Source: Oceanobacter kriegii DSM 6294 (GTDB lineage: Bacteria > Pseudomonadota > Gammaproteobacteria > Pseudomonadales > Oceanobacteraceae). From it: 64,000 bases of DNA. Where the stretch lies: contig NZ_AUGV01000004.1 in the NCBI RefSeq assembly GCF_000422845.1, forward strand, positions 62,001 through 126,000, in the 5' to 3' direction. A program made the translations under genes and the position numbers. This document shows, piece by piece, positions 15,102 through 23,080 of the stretch; position 1 is the first letter of the stretch, and the number at the start of each line of letters is the position of its first letter. The notes below the pieces were generated by a model. That model saw nothing but the letters and a program-made list of their open reading frames with translations, was not told the origin of the DNA and ran no database searches.

Positions 15102-17394
15102 CTTCGTATGGCCTAACCACGATGGCGATGGATTTTGAGGTGGGTGTGTAGCTGCCGTCGCCAATGCTTTCCAGTGGCACCAGCGGGTTGGTTTCCGGGT
15201 AGTAGGCTGCCATGTTGCCGCGCGGGATGTCGTAGGCGACGGCTTTAAAGCCCGTCACCTTGCGCTCGCGGTTGTCGGGCCACAGCGACTGCATTTCTAC
15301 CAGTTGTTCGTTTTCAAGCCCCAGTGCTTTCATGTCTTCAACGTTCATAAACAGCACCTTGCGCTGGCCAAATACGCCGCGATAACGGTCATCCATGCCG
15401 TAGATGGTGGTGTTGTATTGGTCGTGGGAGCGCAGGGTTTGCAGGGTAAAGACCTTGTCCTTGCTATTACGTTGGGCCGTTACAGCAATCAGTTCTTCTG
15501 GCAGTTGCGCACTGCTGAAGTTGGCTTTGCCAGTGTTGGTGTTCCACTGGCGGTTGGCGGCGCTGTTGCCCAAATAGAATCCGCCTGGCTGGCGGATTTT
15601 TTCATTAAAGCCCTTAAAGCCGGGAATGGTCGCTTCAATCAGGTCACGAATGCGGTCGTAGTTGGCGGCCATGTCGTCCCAGTTAACGGGGTGATTGCCC
15701 AGCAGGGCTTTGGCCATACCGGCAATGATGGCTGGTTCAGAGCGCAGTTCGTTGCTGAGCACGTCACGTACGCCAGCGGAGGCATGCACCATGCTCATGG
15801 AGTCTTCCACGGTGATGCATTGCTCACCACTGGCCTGCATATCGATATCGGTGCGGCCCAAGCACGGCAAAATCAGTGCGTCTTTGCCCGGTACGGTATG
15901 GCTGCGGTTCAGTTTGGTGCTGATATTGACGGTCAGCTCGCACTGGCGCATGGCTTCCATCACCCGTGGGGTGTCTGGTGTGGCGGCCACAAAGTTACCG
16001 CCAAGGCCAATAAATACCTTGCTGTCGCCGCGCAACATGGCTTCGATGGCTTCAATGGTGTTGTGGCCGTTTTCCCGTGGCATTGGCAGGTTGAAGTGCT
16101 GCTCCAAGCTGTCCAGCAAGGCTTTGGGTGGGCGATCGTTGATGCCCATGGTGCGGTCGCCTTGCACGTTGCTGTGGCCACGAACCGGGCAAGCCCCAGC
16201 TCCCGGCTTGCCAATATTGCCGCGCAGCAACAGCAGGTTGGTGACTTCCCGAATGGTGTCTACCGAGTGTTTATGTTGCGTCAGACCCATGGCCCAGCTG
16301 CAAATCACGCGATCGGAATGGGCATAGATTTCAGCGGCGTCGATCAGCTGATGCTGTAGCAATCCGCTCTGTTCTTCAATTTGCTCCCACGAGGTGGCAT
16401 CAACCGCCGCCAGGTAGTCGTCCAGTCCGTTGGTGTGTTGTTCGATAAATTCCAGATCAAACACGCCTTTCAGCTGATATTTCTCGGCTTTACGCTGCAT
16501 GTCTAACAGATGCTTCACCATGCCACGCACGGCCGCCATGTCGCCGCCCAGCGCCGGGGTGTAATAGTCCGAGCTGATTTGGGTGGAGCCATTGGAGAGC
16601 ATTTCCACCGGGTTTTGCGGGTGGGTAAAGCGTTCCAGGCCACGCTCTTTCAGGTTGTTGAAACTCACAACACGGGCGCCGTGCTTGGAAGCATCCCGCA
16701 GGGCATCAAGCATACGTGGGTGGTTGGTACCGGGGTTCTGGCCGAATACAAAGATGGCGTCGGCCTGCTCAAAATCGTCCAGCGTGACTGTGCCCTTGCC
16801 GATGCCTATGCTGGCGATCAGTGCCTTGCCCGAGGCTTCATGGCACATGTTGGAGCAGTCCGGGAAGTTGTTGGTGCCGTAGGCGCGCACCATTAACTGA
16901 TACAAGTAGGCCGCTTCGTTGCTGGCTCGCCCAGAGGTGTAGAACTCGGCCTGATCCGGGCTATCCAGTTGTTGCAGGTGGTCGGCAATCAGCGCAAATG
17001 CTTCATCCCAACCTATCGGCTGATAGGTGTCGGTACTGGCGTTGTAGCGCATGGGCTCGGTCAGGCGGCCCTGAAATTCCAGAAAGTAATCCGACTGCTG
17101 ATGCAACCAGCTGACTTTATGGCGACTGAAGAAGTCAGCATCCACGCGTTTGCTGGTGGCTTCCCAGTTCACGGCTTTGGCACCGTTTTCACAAAACCGC
17201 ACCATGCTGGCCGAGGAGCCATCGCCCCAGGCACAGCCAGGGCAGTCGAATCCGGCAGGCTGGTTGGTTCGCAGCAGGTTTTTGATGTTGCCGGCGAGGT
17301 TATCGCTTTTCATCCAGTGCTTGGCAGTGCTTTTAAGCGCACCCCAGCCGCCCGCCGCCTGAGTGTAGGGTTTGATACTGGCTTTGTTTGTCAT
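15082..17394 (-). CDS. FdhF/YdeP-family molybdopterin oxidoreductase
   Basis: A 770-residue formate dehydrogenase-like alpha subunit. MTNKASIKPYTQAAGGWGAL, FDCPGCAWGDG (C51, C54), FYTSGRASNEAAYLYQ, MCHEASGKAL, VFGQNPGTNHPRML and GKPGAGACPVRGHSNVQGDR are typical of the YdeP branch, which binds a bis-MGD molybdenum cofactor; the physiological substrate is not settled. The ATG at 17394 fits the family start; the open frame runs further upstream (to 17580) but that part is basic and unlike the family. A LysR gene is divergent. Confidence 0.85.
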   Translation of the reverse strand: MTNKASIKPYTQAAGGWGALKSTAKHWMKSDNLAGNIKNLLRTNQPAGFDCPGCAWGDGSSASMVRFCENGAKAVNWEATSKRVDADFFSRHKVSWLHQQSDYFLEFQGRLTEPMRYNASTDTYQPIGWDEAFALIADHLQQLDSPDQAEFYTSGRASNEAAYLYQLMVRAYGTNNFPDCSNMCHEASGKALIASIGIGKGTVTLDDFEQADAIFVFGQNPGTNHPRMLDALRDASKHGARVVSFNNLKERGLERFTHPQNPVEMLSNGSTQISSDYYTPALGGDMAAVRGMVKHLLDMQRKAEKYQLKGVFDLEFIEQHTNGLDDYLAAVDATSWEQIEEQSGLLQHQLIDAAEIYAHSDRVICSWAMGLTQHKHSVDTIREVTNLLLLRGNIGKPGAGACPVRGHSNVQGDRTMGINDRPPKALLDSLEQHFNLPMPRENGHNTIEAIEAMLRGDSKVFIGLGGNFVAATPDTPRVMEAMRQCELTVNISTKLNRSHTVPGKDALILPCLGRTDIDMQASGEQCITVEDSMSMVHASAGVRDVLSNELRSEPAIIAGMAKALLGNHPVNWDDMAANYDRIRDLIEATIPGFKGFNEKIRQPGGFYLGNSAANRQWNTNTGKANFSSAQLPEELIAVTAQRNSKDKVFTLQTLRSHDQYNTTIYGMDDRYRGVFGQRKVLFMNVEDMKALGLENEQLVEMQSLWPDNRERKVTGFKAVAYDIPRGNMAAYYPETNPLVPLESIGDGSYTPTSKSIAIVVRPYEDQQRIA

Positions 17395-17694
17395 GCTGCG
17401 TACCGCGTTGAGTTGCCCGATTGCCCATTTTATAGTGGCCTCACCTTTGCTAATGCGGATAACAGTCGCACCAGGTGGGCCAGCCAACACAGCCGGTTTG
17501 ATGGCTTTGGTGGCGTTTGGGTTCTTTAAGAATCTGGTTGTTATCGGCCTATGGTGCGGCGGCAAGCGTGTCATGGCCAATCAGTTGTCCTGACATGGTA
17601 ATAAGCCATTCTTATCAGTTTGATTTTGGTGGTAAGGTTTGCTGAACGGTTTATCGCGTTTTGCGATGCCCAACTGACCTGGAACTGGCTCTGT

Positions 17695-18588
17695 ATGGAC
17701 CTGAAACAACTGCGCTTGCTGTGTGCGCTGGACGATACCCGTCATTTTCGCAAAGCCGCTGAGGCCTGTTTTATTTCTCAGCCTGCCCTGTCGATGCGTT
17801 TGAAGTCGCTGGAAGAAGAACTGGGCATTGCACTGGTGCTACGCCGCCAGCGCTTTGAAGGCTTTACAGCCGAAGGCGAACACCTGTTGCAATATGCCCG
17901 CAGCGTAGTCGCCAATTGCGATGCCATGGCGTCGGAAGCCACAGCCCTGCAAGGCCAAATGACGGGAAACGTTAGAATCGGCGTAGTGCCGTTATCAGAT
18001 TTTGACCTTGGCAGTCGCTTGCAGCTGCTCAGCCGCCAACACCCGCAATTGCGTTTTCAGCTACAAAGCCTGAGCAACGAAGCCATTCTGGAGCGCTTGA
18101 ACGATGGCAGGCTGGACCTTGGCGTGGTGTATCAAAGTCATTTGGACGCTGCCCGGTTTGAGGTGCTGTCGCTTGGCCAGCAGCCGTGTCATTTGTTGTA
18201 TCAGCAAGAGGCCATGGCGGGACAAATTAAAAACGAGCCGAACGCCGCGTTGCGCTGGCCGGATGTCGCGGCACTGCCATTAGGGTTGCTGGGCAGTAAA
18301 AATGTCTTTCGGCAGTTTATCGATCAGCAGTGCGTGCAGGCAGGCGTGTCGGTTACGCCAGTGGTGGAAAGCGATTCCATTCATCAGTTGCTGCAAATGG
18401 TCGACTCTGGCGTCTGCGCCACGGTGATTCCGGGGACGCGGCTAAGCGGTTTGTCGCACTCGCATTTACGAGTTCTGCCGTTGGAAGCATTGGCTCCCGA
18501 GCTGACGCTGGTGAAACCCAAATTGACACCCTCCCCTCGGGTTCCGGCGGTGGTATTTGAGGCACTGGCAGAGAACACAGCATCCTGA
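17695..18588 (+). CDS. LysR-family regulator (OxyR/CynR-like layout)
   Basis: A 297-residue LTTR with the HTH MDLKQLRLLCALDDTRHFRK...ISQPALSMRLKSLEEELG and a typical effector domain. The ATG at 17695 gives the standard N-terminus; an upstream start at 17620 would add 25 residues outside the family. It is divergent from the YdeP-type oxidoreductase and probably regulates it. Confidence 0.85.
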   Translation: MDLKQLRLLCALDDTRHFRKAAEACFISQPALSMRLKSLEEELGIALVLRRQRFEGFTAEGEHLLQYARSVVANCDAMASEATALQGQMTGNVRIGVVPLSDFDLGSRLQLLSRQHPQLRFQLQSLSNEAILERLNDGRLDLGVVYQSHLDAARFEVLSLGQQPCHLLYQQEAMAGQIKNEPNAALRWPDVAALPLGLLGSKNVFRQFIDQQCVQAGVSVTPVVESDSIHQLLQMVDSGVCATVIPGTRLSGLSHSHLRVLPLEALAPELTLVKPKLTPSPRVPAVVFEALAENTAS

Positions 18589-18693
18589 ACAAGACAGCCG
18601 GAGCCGTCATAAATAGACGAGACAAAGAAAGAAAAGCGGGAAAAAGAAAAGCGAAGCGGGAAAAGAGAACCGAGAAAGAGGTAAAAGAAGAAT

Positions 18694-18726
18694 CTGTGCC
18701 AGCAGCAACCAGCGCTGCCAGCACAG
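18694..18726. terminator. Imperfect hairpin between convergent genes
   Basis: CTGTGCCAGCAGC and GCTGCCAGCACAG pair with two mismatches around a 7-base loop, between the LysR gene and convergent thrH. On the minus strand a pyrimidine-rich tract (the complement of 18610-18690) follows, favouring use as the thrH terminator. Confidence 0.45.
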
Positions 18727-18742
18727 AATAAGCCAGCGGACC

Positions 18743-19360
18743 TTACAGAGTCAGGTCGCGGTTACTGGCTTTGATGAATTCTTTCTTCAGGTCTTCGTAG
18801 GTGTGAACCGCCGGGAACTGAGGGAATTCCTCGATCACGTTTTGTGGCGCATGGAACAGGATACCTGCATCCGCTTCGGCCAGCATGGTGGTGTCGTTGT
18901 AGGAATCACCCGCCGCAATGGTGCGGTAGTAGATGGTTTGCAGGGCACGGATGGACTGACGCTTTGGATCGGCCTGACGCAGTTTGTAGTCGGTTACACG
19001 ACCTTCTTCGTCAGTGATCAGACGGTGGCAGAACAGCGTTGGGAAACCCAGCTGACGCATCAAAGGCTGAGAGAATTCGTAGAAGGTATCGGACAGGATG
19101 ATGACCTGGAAACGCTCACGCAGCCAATCAACGAATTCACGAGCACCTTCCAGCGGGCTCAGGGTCGCAATGACTTCCTGGATATCCTGAATCTTCAGGT
19201 TGTGTTCGTCCAGAATACGCAGACGCTGCTTCATCAGCACGTCGTAGTCGGGAATATCGCGAGTAGTCGCTTTCAGCTCTTCGATTCCGGTTTTGTTGGC
19301 AAACTCGATCCAGATTTCTGGTACCAGTACGCCTTCAAGGTCCAAGCATGCGATTTCCAT
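18743..19360 (-). CDS. thrH: ThrH: phosphoserine phosphatase / homoserine phosphotransferase
   Basis: A 205-residue HAD-superfamily enzyme with motif I DLEGVLVPEIW (residues 7-17), motif II LSDTFYEF and motif IV AAGDSYNDTTML. The DLEG rather than DMDG variant and the length match ThrH, which dephosphorylates phosphoserine and can transfer the phosphate to homoserine. It is monocistronic. Assignment is by strong overall resemblance. Confidence 0.9.
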   Translation of the reverse strand: MEIACLDLEGVLVPEIWIEFANKTGIEELKATTRDIPDYDVLMKQRLRILDEHNLKIQDIQEVIATLSPLEGAREFVDWLRERFQVIILSDTFYEFSQPLMRQLGFPTLFCHRLITDEEGRVTDYKLRQADPKRQSIRALQTIYYRTIAAGDSYNDTTMLAEADAGILFHAPQNVIEEFPQFPAVHTYEDLKKEFIKASNRDLTL

Positions 19361-19560
19361 GAAAAATCCGCCATATCAGTGTGGTTATACAGAAACGACG
19401 TACTCTAGCCAGTTGGCGACATGAGGGCAACCGCGGCAGCGCATGCAACCTTGCTGAAAGCGGCTATCTGTTCGGAATGAGCTGACCACGACACGGTGCA
19501 GACGAGATGCGGGAAGCGTTAGTACGCGTAAGTAGATGGAGCCGAGCTGGAACCAGATAC

Positions 19561-19589
19561 AAGAATGCGGGCCTGAAGCCCGCATTCTT
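19561..19589 (-). terminator. Terminator of mlaA
   Basis: AAGAATGCGGGC and GCCCGCATTCTT form a perfect 12-bp stem with a 5-base loop, six bases past the mlaA stop on the minus strand. Confidence 0.8.
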
Positions 19590-19594
19590 TTGAA

Positions 19595-20443
19595 TTACAT
19601 ACTGTAGGTTTCGCCGGTGGCTGGTGCTGCCTGACCGTCGGCTGGCGCATCGTAGATGCCCTCGTCCCAGTCTTCACCCCAGTCATCGTGACCGCCTTCA
19701 TCCCAATCTTCGCCCCAGTCGTCTTCGGCGTCGTCGAAGCTGTCCCAGTCGTCATCAAAGTTGACTTCCACTTTGCCGTCGTTAACCAGGTACTCGCGGC
19801 GCTGAAGGTACAGGCTGCGCAGGAAGGTGTAGCGGTCACCGGTGATCATGCTTTCGGCTTGCAGCAAGTCGGCGCGTTTATCGACGCCCCACAGCACCAC
19901 CATGGAATAGCGGTCGCGGTTATTGCTGGCTACGTTGGTTGCACCCAGGCCACTGACCCACTCTACGCCGGTACCGGCGGTATCACGCAGGTTGCTTGGG
20001 CCAAGGAACGGCAAAACCAGATACGGCCCGGTGCCCACGCCCCAGTAACCGAGGGTTTGGCCAAAGTCTTCTTCGTGCTTGGGCAAACCAATATGGGTGG
20101 CAACGTCGAACACACCAAAGAAACCGACGGTGCTGTTGATCAGGAAACGGCCGGTGTCCGACAGCGCCTGACCAAACTTCAACTGACCCAGGTCGTTGGC
20201 CACGACCAGAACGTCCCCAAGATTGGAGAATACGTTACTGACCGAGTCGTCAACGTCTTGCGGAGTAATGTATTGGTAACCTTCTGCAGCTGGTCGCAGA
20301 ACGTATTTGTCCATCACCTCGTTAAAGGCGAATACCCGACGGTTAAACCCCTCCCAGGGGTCGTCCGGGTTGGTATTTTTATCAGCAGCAAAACTCATAA
20401 CGGATGTGGCAGCCAGCAGTGTGGCAAGCAGCAAACGCATCAT
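19595..20443 (-). CDS. mlaA: MlaA (VacJ) family protein with acidic C-terminal tail
   Basis: A 282-residue protein carrying the MlaA fold: NPDDPWEGFNRRVFAFNEVM (~25-44), RFLINSTVGFFGVFDVA, FGQTLGYWGVGTGPYLVLP and PSNLRDTAGTGV. MlaA removes mislocalised phospholipids from the outer leaflet together with a porin. The N-terminus is a signal peptide (ATSVMSFAADK) with no cysteine, so it is not a classical lipoprotein. The C-terminus carries a tandem acidic tail (DDWGEDWDEG twice). No other mla genes are nearby. Confidence 0.85.
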   Translation of the reverse strand: MMRLLLATLLAATSVMSFAADKNTNPDDPWEGFNRRVFAFNEVMDKYVLRPAAEGYQYITPQDVDDSVSNVFSNLGDVLVVANDLGQLKFGQALSDTGRFLINSTVGFFGVFDVATHIGLPKHEEDFGQTLGYWGVGTGPYLVLPFLGPSNLRDTAGTGVEWVSGLGATNVASNNRDRYSMVVLWGVDKRADLLQAESMITGDRYTFLRSLYLQRREYLVNDGKVEVNFDDDWDSFDDAEDDWGEDWDEGGHDDWGEDWDEGIYDAPADGQAAPATGETYSM

Positions 20444-20558
20444 GATGTCCTCAGTCCATTTTTGCGGCTATTAAAGCAGTTTGACCACGCTGAAAAAAGG
20501 CGGCCTGACTCATTACTTGGTTCCATTTTTGGCAAAAGTCTCACGGGTGAGTATAGGC

Positions 20559-20584
20559 ACAGAGCTGTTCAGAGTGTTCCTAGC
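20559..20584. repeat. IS-end-like remnant at the hvfC stop codon
   Basis: CACAGAGCTGTTCAGAGTGT followed by TCCTAG resembles the right end of the MITE-like element at 50513-50783 (AGAGCTGTGCAGAGTTATTC...CCTAG) with an internal deletion. It overlaps the hvfC stop codon. Confidence 0.4.
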
Positions 20585-21327
20585 AAAATCCCCTGCTGAT
20601 GCCATTGCTGCAATATCTGACAGCCTCCCGCCATCGCCGCGTCGCTGGCTTCCATACCGCTGGCTTGCAACAGGGTTTCGACCAGTTGCAAGCCGGTCAG
20701 ACGGTCTGGATTGGCACTAACCAACGCCAGCAAACTTAGCGTGAAAGGGTTCGTTTCAGTGAAGCGCACCTGTTCGTCATCGTCCCGGTAAACCACCAGC
20801 GCCGTTTGGCGGGGTTCGGGGGATGGGTTTTGCGGCGCAATGGTATGCACCGGATACTGATACAAAAAACCCTGACAGGCCGGAGCTGTCACTGGCACGC
20901 CAGTCAGCACATCGCCGTCCAGCTGAACCCCTTCGGGTTTGTCGGAGGGATCGACATCAACGGCCAACTCCAACCATTCATAATGAGCCAGCTCGTTAAG
21001 CCACGGCGGATCGCTCGGCTCATGGTTGTAGCCGGTGTTCAGAAAGTCCAGAAACGCCGCTGATATCTCCAGAAAGTATGGCGTTTGGTGGGGATATTCC
21101 TTGAAAAATGCGGTGGCGATCCGATCCCACTGTTCTTCACCCAGCATTGAACGGCAGACAGGAAAACCGCCATCCAGAAAGCCTTTGACGTTGTTGTAAA
21201 ACAGATCCCGATACACCTTCAGGCGACGCTCTTCGGTGTCCGCTGGTGGCACTGTTTGGCCTCGAGTACGAATATGGTCAGCCAGCTGGAGCTGCAGTTC
21301 GGTAAAGCCCTTTGCTGCAGTGCTCAT
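20569..21327 (-). CDS. hvfC: HvfC/BufC-type RiPP maturation partner (DUF2063 region)
   Basis: A 252-residue protein. The N-terminal DUF2063 region (ERRLKVYRDLFYNNVKGFLD, FPVCRSMLGEEQWD, FFKEYPHQTPYFLEIS) is the substrate-recognition partner of the DUF692 iron enzyme. Its ATG overlaps the hvfB stop by 4 bp (ATGA). The C-terminal ~100 residues are the more variable winged-helix-like part. It works with HvfB to modify cysteines of the HvfA precursor in the cytoplasm before export. Confidence 0.85.
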   Translation of the reverse strand: MSTAAKGFTELQLQLADHIRTRGQTVPPADTEERRLKVYRDLFYNNVKGFLDGGFPVCRSMLGEEQWDRIATAFFKEYPHQTPYFLEISAAFLDFLNTGYNHEPSDPPWLNELAHYEWLELAVDVDPSDKPEGVQLDGDVLTGVPVTAPACQGFLYQYPVHTIAPQNPSPEPRQTALVVYRDDDEQVRFTETNPFTLSLLALVSANPDRLTGLQLVETLLQASGMEASDAAMAGGCQILQQWHQQGILLGTL

Positions 21328-22343
21328 AGGTCACCTCCAGCCTGCTGCGCTTTTTCCTGCTGTCCTTGTTCCTGCTGTCCTTGTTCCTGCTGTCCTTGTT
21401 CCTGCTGTCCTTGTTCCTGCTGTCCTTGTTCCTGCTGTCCTTGTTCCTGATGTTCAGCCGCCTGCTGCTGAGTGCGGCGAATCTGATTCAATTCGTCCAT
21501 CAGCTCTGCCAATGGCGGAAAGTTAAAATCCCGTTCCAACAACGTCGGTACCACGCCATGGCAGGCATAGGTATGCTGAAGCAGCTGCCAGACATCGTCT
21601 TTGACTTCCATACCGTGGGTATCCACCAGCAGGTCATCGGCTTCTTCAAAATGCCCGGCAATGTGCATATAGCGAATGCGTTCGCCCGGCATGGCTTCAA
21701 TGTAGGATTTGGCTCGGGCCATGGCCGAATGACGATCTGCTGCCCCGCCTGACGGATGGTTCACCGAGTTAACGTAGATGTTATTGATGTCCAACAGCAG
21801 CTCGCAGTCGGCTTTTTGCAACACCAGATTGACGAATTCCGGCTCCGACATTTCCTTACCGGGTTCCAGGTAGGCCGAGACGTTTTCGATGATCAGCCGC
21901 CGCCCCAGAATGTCCTGCACCCGCATGATCCGCTCGGCAACATGGTTTGCTGCGGCTTCAGTAAAGGGAATTGGCATCAGGTCGTACAGGTGGTGTTCGC
22001 CACCGCAATAGCTCAAATGCTCACTGTAGGCCTTGATGTTGTGTTGCTTCAGGAAGGCACCAACGTCACGAATGAATTGCTCGTCCAATGGTGCTGGCCC
22101 GCCAACAGATAGCGACAAACCATGGCAGAGAAAGTCGTATCGTTCGGTCATTTCCCGGAACTGGCGGCCCAACCGGCCGCCGACGTTCATCCAGTTTTCG
22201 GGAGCCACTTCCATAAAATCGATCGGTGCGTCAGGTGCTTGCAGTAGCTCGGGCAGCAAACCACGCCGCAAACCAAGCCCCGCTCCCTGCACATCCCATG
22301 GTGAATTATGTTCCATTGGTACTGTCGCCCGTTCGATATTCAT
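21324..22343 (-). CDS. hvfB: HvfB/BufB-type DUF692 multinuclear iron enzyme
   Basis: A 339-residue TIM-barrel enzyme. Metal-ligand motifs are visible: FMEVAPENW, FLCHGLSLSVG, YSEHLSY, IENVSAYL, LLDINNIYVNSVNH, HIAGHFEE, VDTHGMEV and LLERDFNFPP. DUF692 enzymes convert cysteines of precursor peptides into copper-binding heterocycles. GGAG precedes the ATG. The C-terminus is unusual: after the barrel, about residue 295, there is a low-complexity tail with six EQGQQ repeats encoded by a perfect 15-bp DNA repeat. Confidence 0.9.
   Translation of the reverse strand: MNIERATVPMEHNSPWDVQGAGLGLRRGLLPELLQAPDAPIDFMEVAPENWMNVGGRLGRQFREMTERYDFLCHGLSLSVGGPAPLDEQFIRDVGAFLKQHNIKAYSEHLSYCGGEHHLYDLMPIPFTEAAANHVAERIMRVQDILGRRLIIENVSAYLEPGKEMSEPEFVNLVLQKADCELLLDINNIYVNSVNHPSGGAADRHSAMARAKSYIEAMPGERIRYMHIAGHFEEADDLLVDTHGMEVKDDVWQLLQHTYACHGVVPTLLERDFNFPPLAELMDELNQIRRTQQQAAEHQEQGQQEQGQQEQGQQEQGQQEQGQQEQGQQEKAQQAGGDL
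21361..21450. repeat. 15-bp tandem repeat, six copies, in the hvfB 3' end
   Basis: TGTCCTTGTTCCTGC is repeated six times with only one base change (the last base of copy 6). It encodes EQGQQ on the minus strand. Near-identity implies recent expansion and a locus likely to vary in copy number. Confidence 0.95.
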
Positions 22344-22373
22344 ACTTGCTCCAGAAACACTGACAGTGGCCGC

Positions 22374-22841
22374 TTAGCTGTTACCACCGCACTTGCCTTC
22401 ACCGCATTTGCCTTCAGAAGATGATTTGCTCATTTTCTTGGCACTATCGCCGCCGCACTTACCTTCGCCGCATTTACCTTCGGAAGACGACTTGCTCATG
22501 CTCTTGGCGCTGTCGCCGCCACATTTGCCTTCACCGCACTTACCTTCGGAAGACGATTTGCTCATGCTTTTGGCGCTGTCGCCGCCGCACTTGCCTTCGC
22601 CGCATTTACCTTCGGAAGACGCCTTGCTCATGCTCTTGGCGCTGTCACCACCACATTTACCTTCACCGCACTTACCTTCGGCATGGTGGCCAGCCACCTG
22701 ATAACCGGAAGACAGCTCGGCAGAGGCAAACGGGTTTTCAGCCGCAGCGACCGCTGGAGATTGCGCCATGGCGGCAATAAAGGCAGCACCCATTACCGCA
22801 GACATTGGCTTGATAGAGGTTTTTACGTTTGGAGTTTTCAT
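22374..22841 (-). CDS. hvfA: HvfA-type copper-binding RiPP precursor with ten EGKCG motifs
   Basis: A 155-residue precursor. It has an N-terminal signal-like segment (SAVMGAAFIAAMAQSPAVAAAE, about residues 14-35), a short spacer, then five 22-residue modules (SEGKCGEGKCGGDSAKSMSK-type), each with two EGKCG motifs; the last ends GGNS. In characterised relatives, HvfB and HvfC modify the EGKCG cysteines into copper-chelating groups and the product is exported. This precursor heads hvfA-hvfB-hvfC, with 30 bp before hvfB. HvfD (DoxX-like) is not seen nearby. Confidence 0.9.
   Translation of the reverse strand: MKTPNVKTSIKPMSAVMGAAFIAAMAQSPAVAAAENPFASAELSSGYQVAGHHAEGKCGEGKCGGDSAKSMSKASSEGKCGEGKCGGDSAKSMSKSSSEGKCGEGKCGGDSAKSMSKSSSEGKCGEGKCGGDSAKKMSKSSSEGKCGEGKCGGNS
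22375..22685. repeat. 66-bp tandem repeat, about 4.7 copies, in hvfA
   Basis: Near-identical 66-bp units encode the 22-residue EGKCGEGKCGGDSAKSMSK modules. Differences are mostly silent third positions (e.g. TTGCCTTCACCGCA/TTACCTTCGCCGCA), indicating selection on the peptide. Confidence 0.9.
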
Positions 22842-22932
22842 TGTAAGCGACCTTTTTAAGTAATCAGGTTTGATTCAGCCATGCTGGCTTTTGGTTACCG
22901 GCACAGCTGCTTGCTGGCCTTCTGATTACTCT

Positions 22933-22958
22933 GTCGGTCGGCTTTCGGGTTTCTTACA
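22933..22958 (-). promoter_or_regulatory. Possible ECF-sigma-type promoter of hvfABC
   Basis: On the minus strand TGTAAG and GACCGAC are separated by 13 bases, about 90 bp upstream of the hvfA start. The layout recalls ECF sigma promoters (TGTAA / CGA-type) reported for related copper-RiPP operons. The sigma factor is not in the window. Confidence 0.3.
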
Positions 22959-22991
22959 CGGTTTTTAAAATTTTTTTGAAAAAATAAAAAA

Positions 22992-23018
22992 GCCGGTGTC
23001 CGCAGGGCGGACACCGGC
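22992..23018 (-). terminator. Strong terminator after the 571-aa lipoprotein gene
   Basis: GCCGGTGTCCGC and GCGGACACCGGC form a perfect 12-bp stem with a 3-base loop, followed on the minus strand by TTTTTTATTTTTTC. Confidence 0.9.
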
Positions 23019-23080
23019 CTGGTTTAAGCCTGAAGTTGGCGTTTTCGAGTGTTACCGTCGCCCATTATCCAGACTGCAAA

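Noticed and set aside
15304-16359. 351-aa plus-strand frame opposite the YdeP-type oxidoreductase
   Set aside because: Composition is that of a shadow frame; the minus-strand protein matches a known family throughout.
22375-22685. Regularly spaced repeats resembling a CRISPR array
   Set aside because: The 66-bp units are coding modules in hvfA with no unique spacers. The 15-bp array at 21361 has no spacers either.
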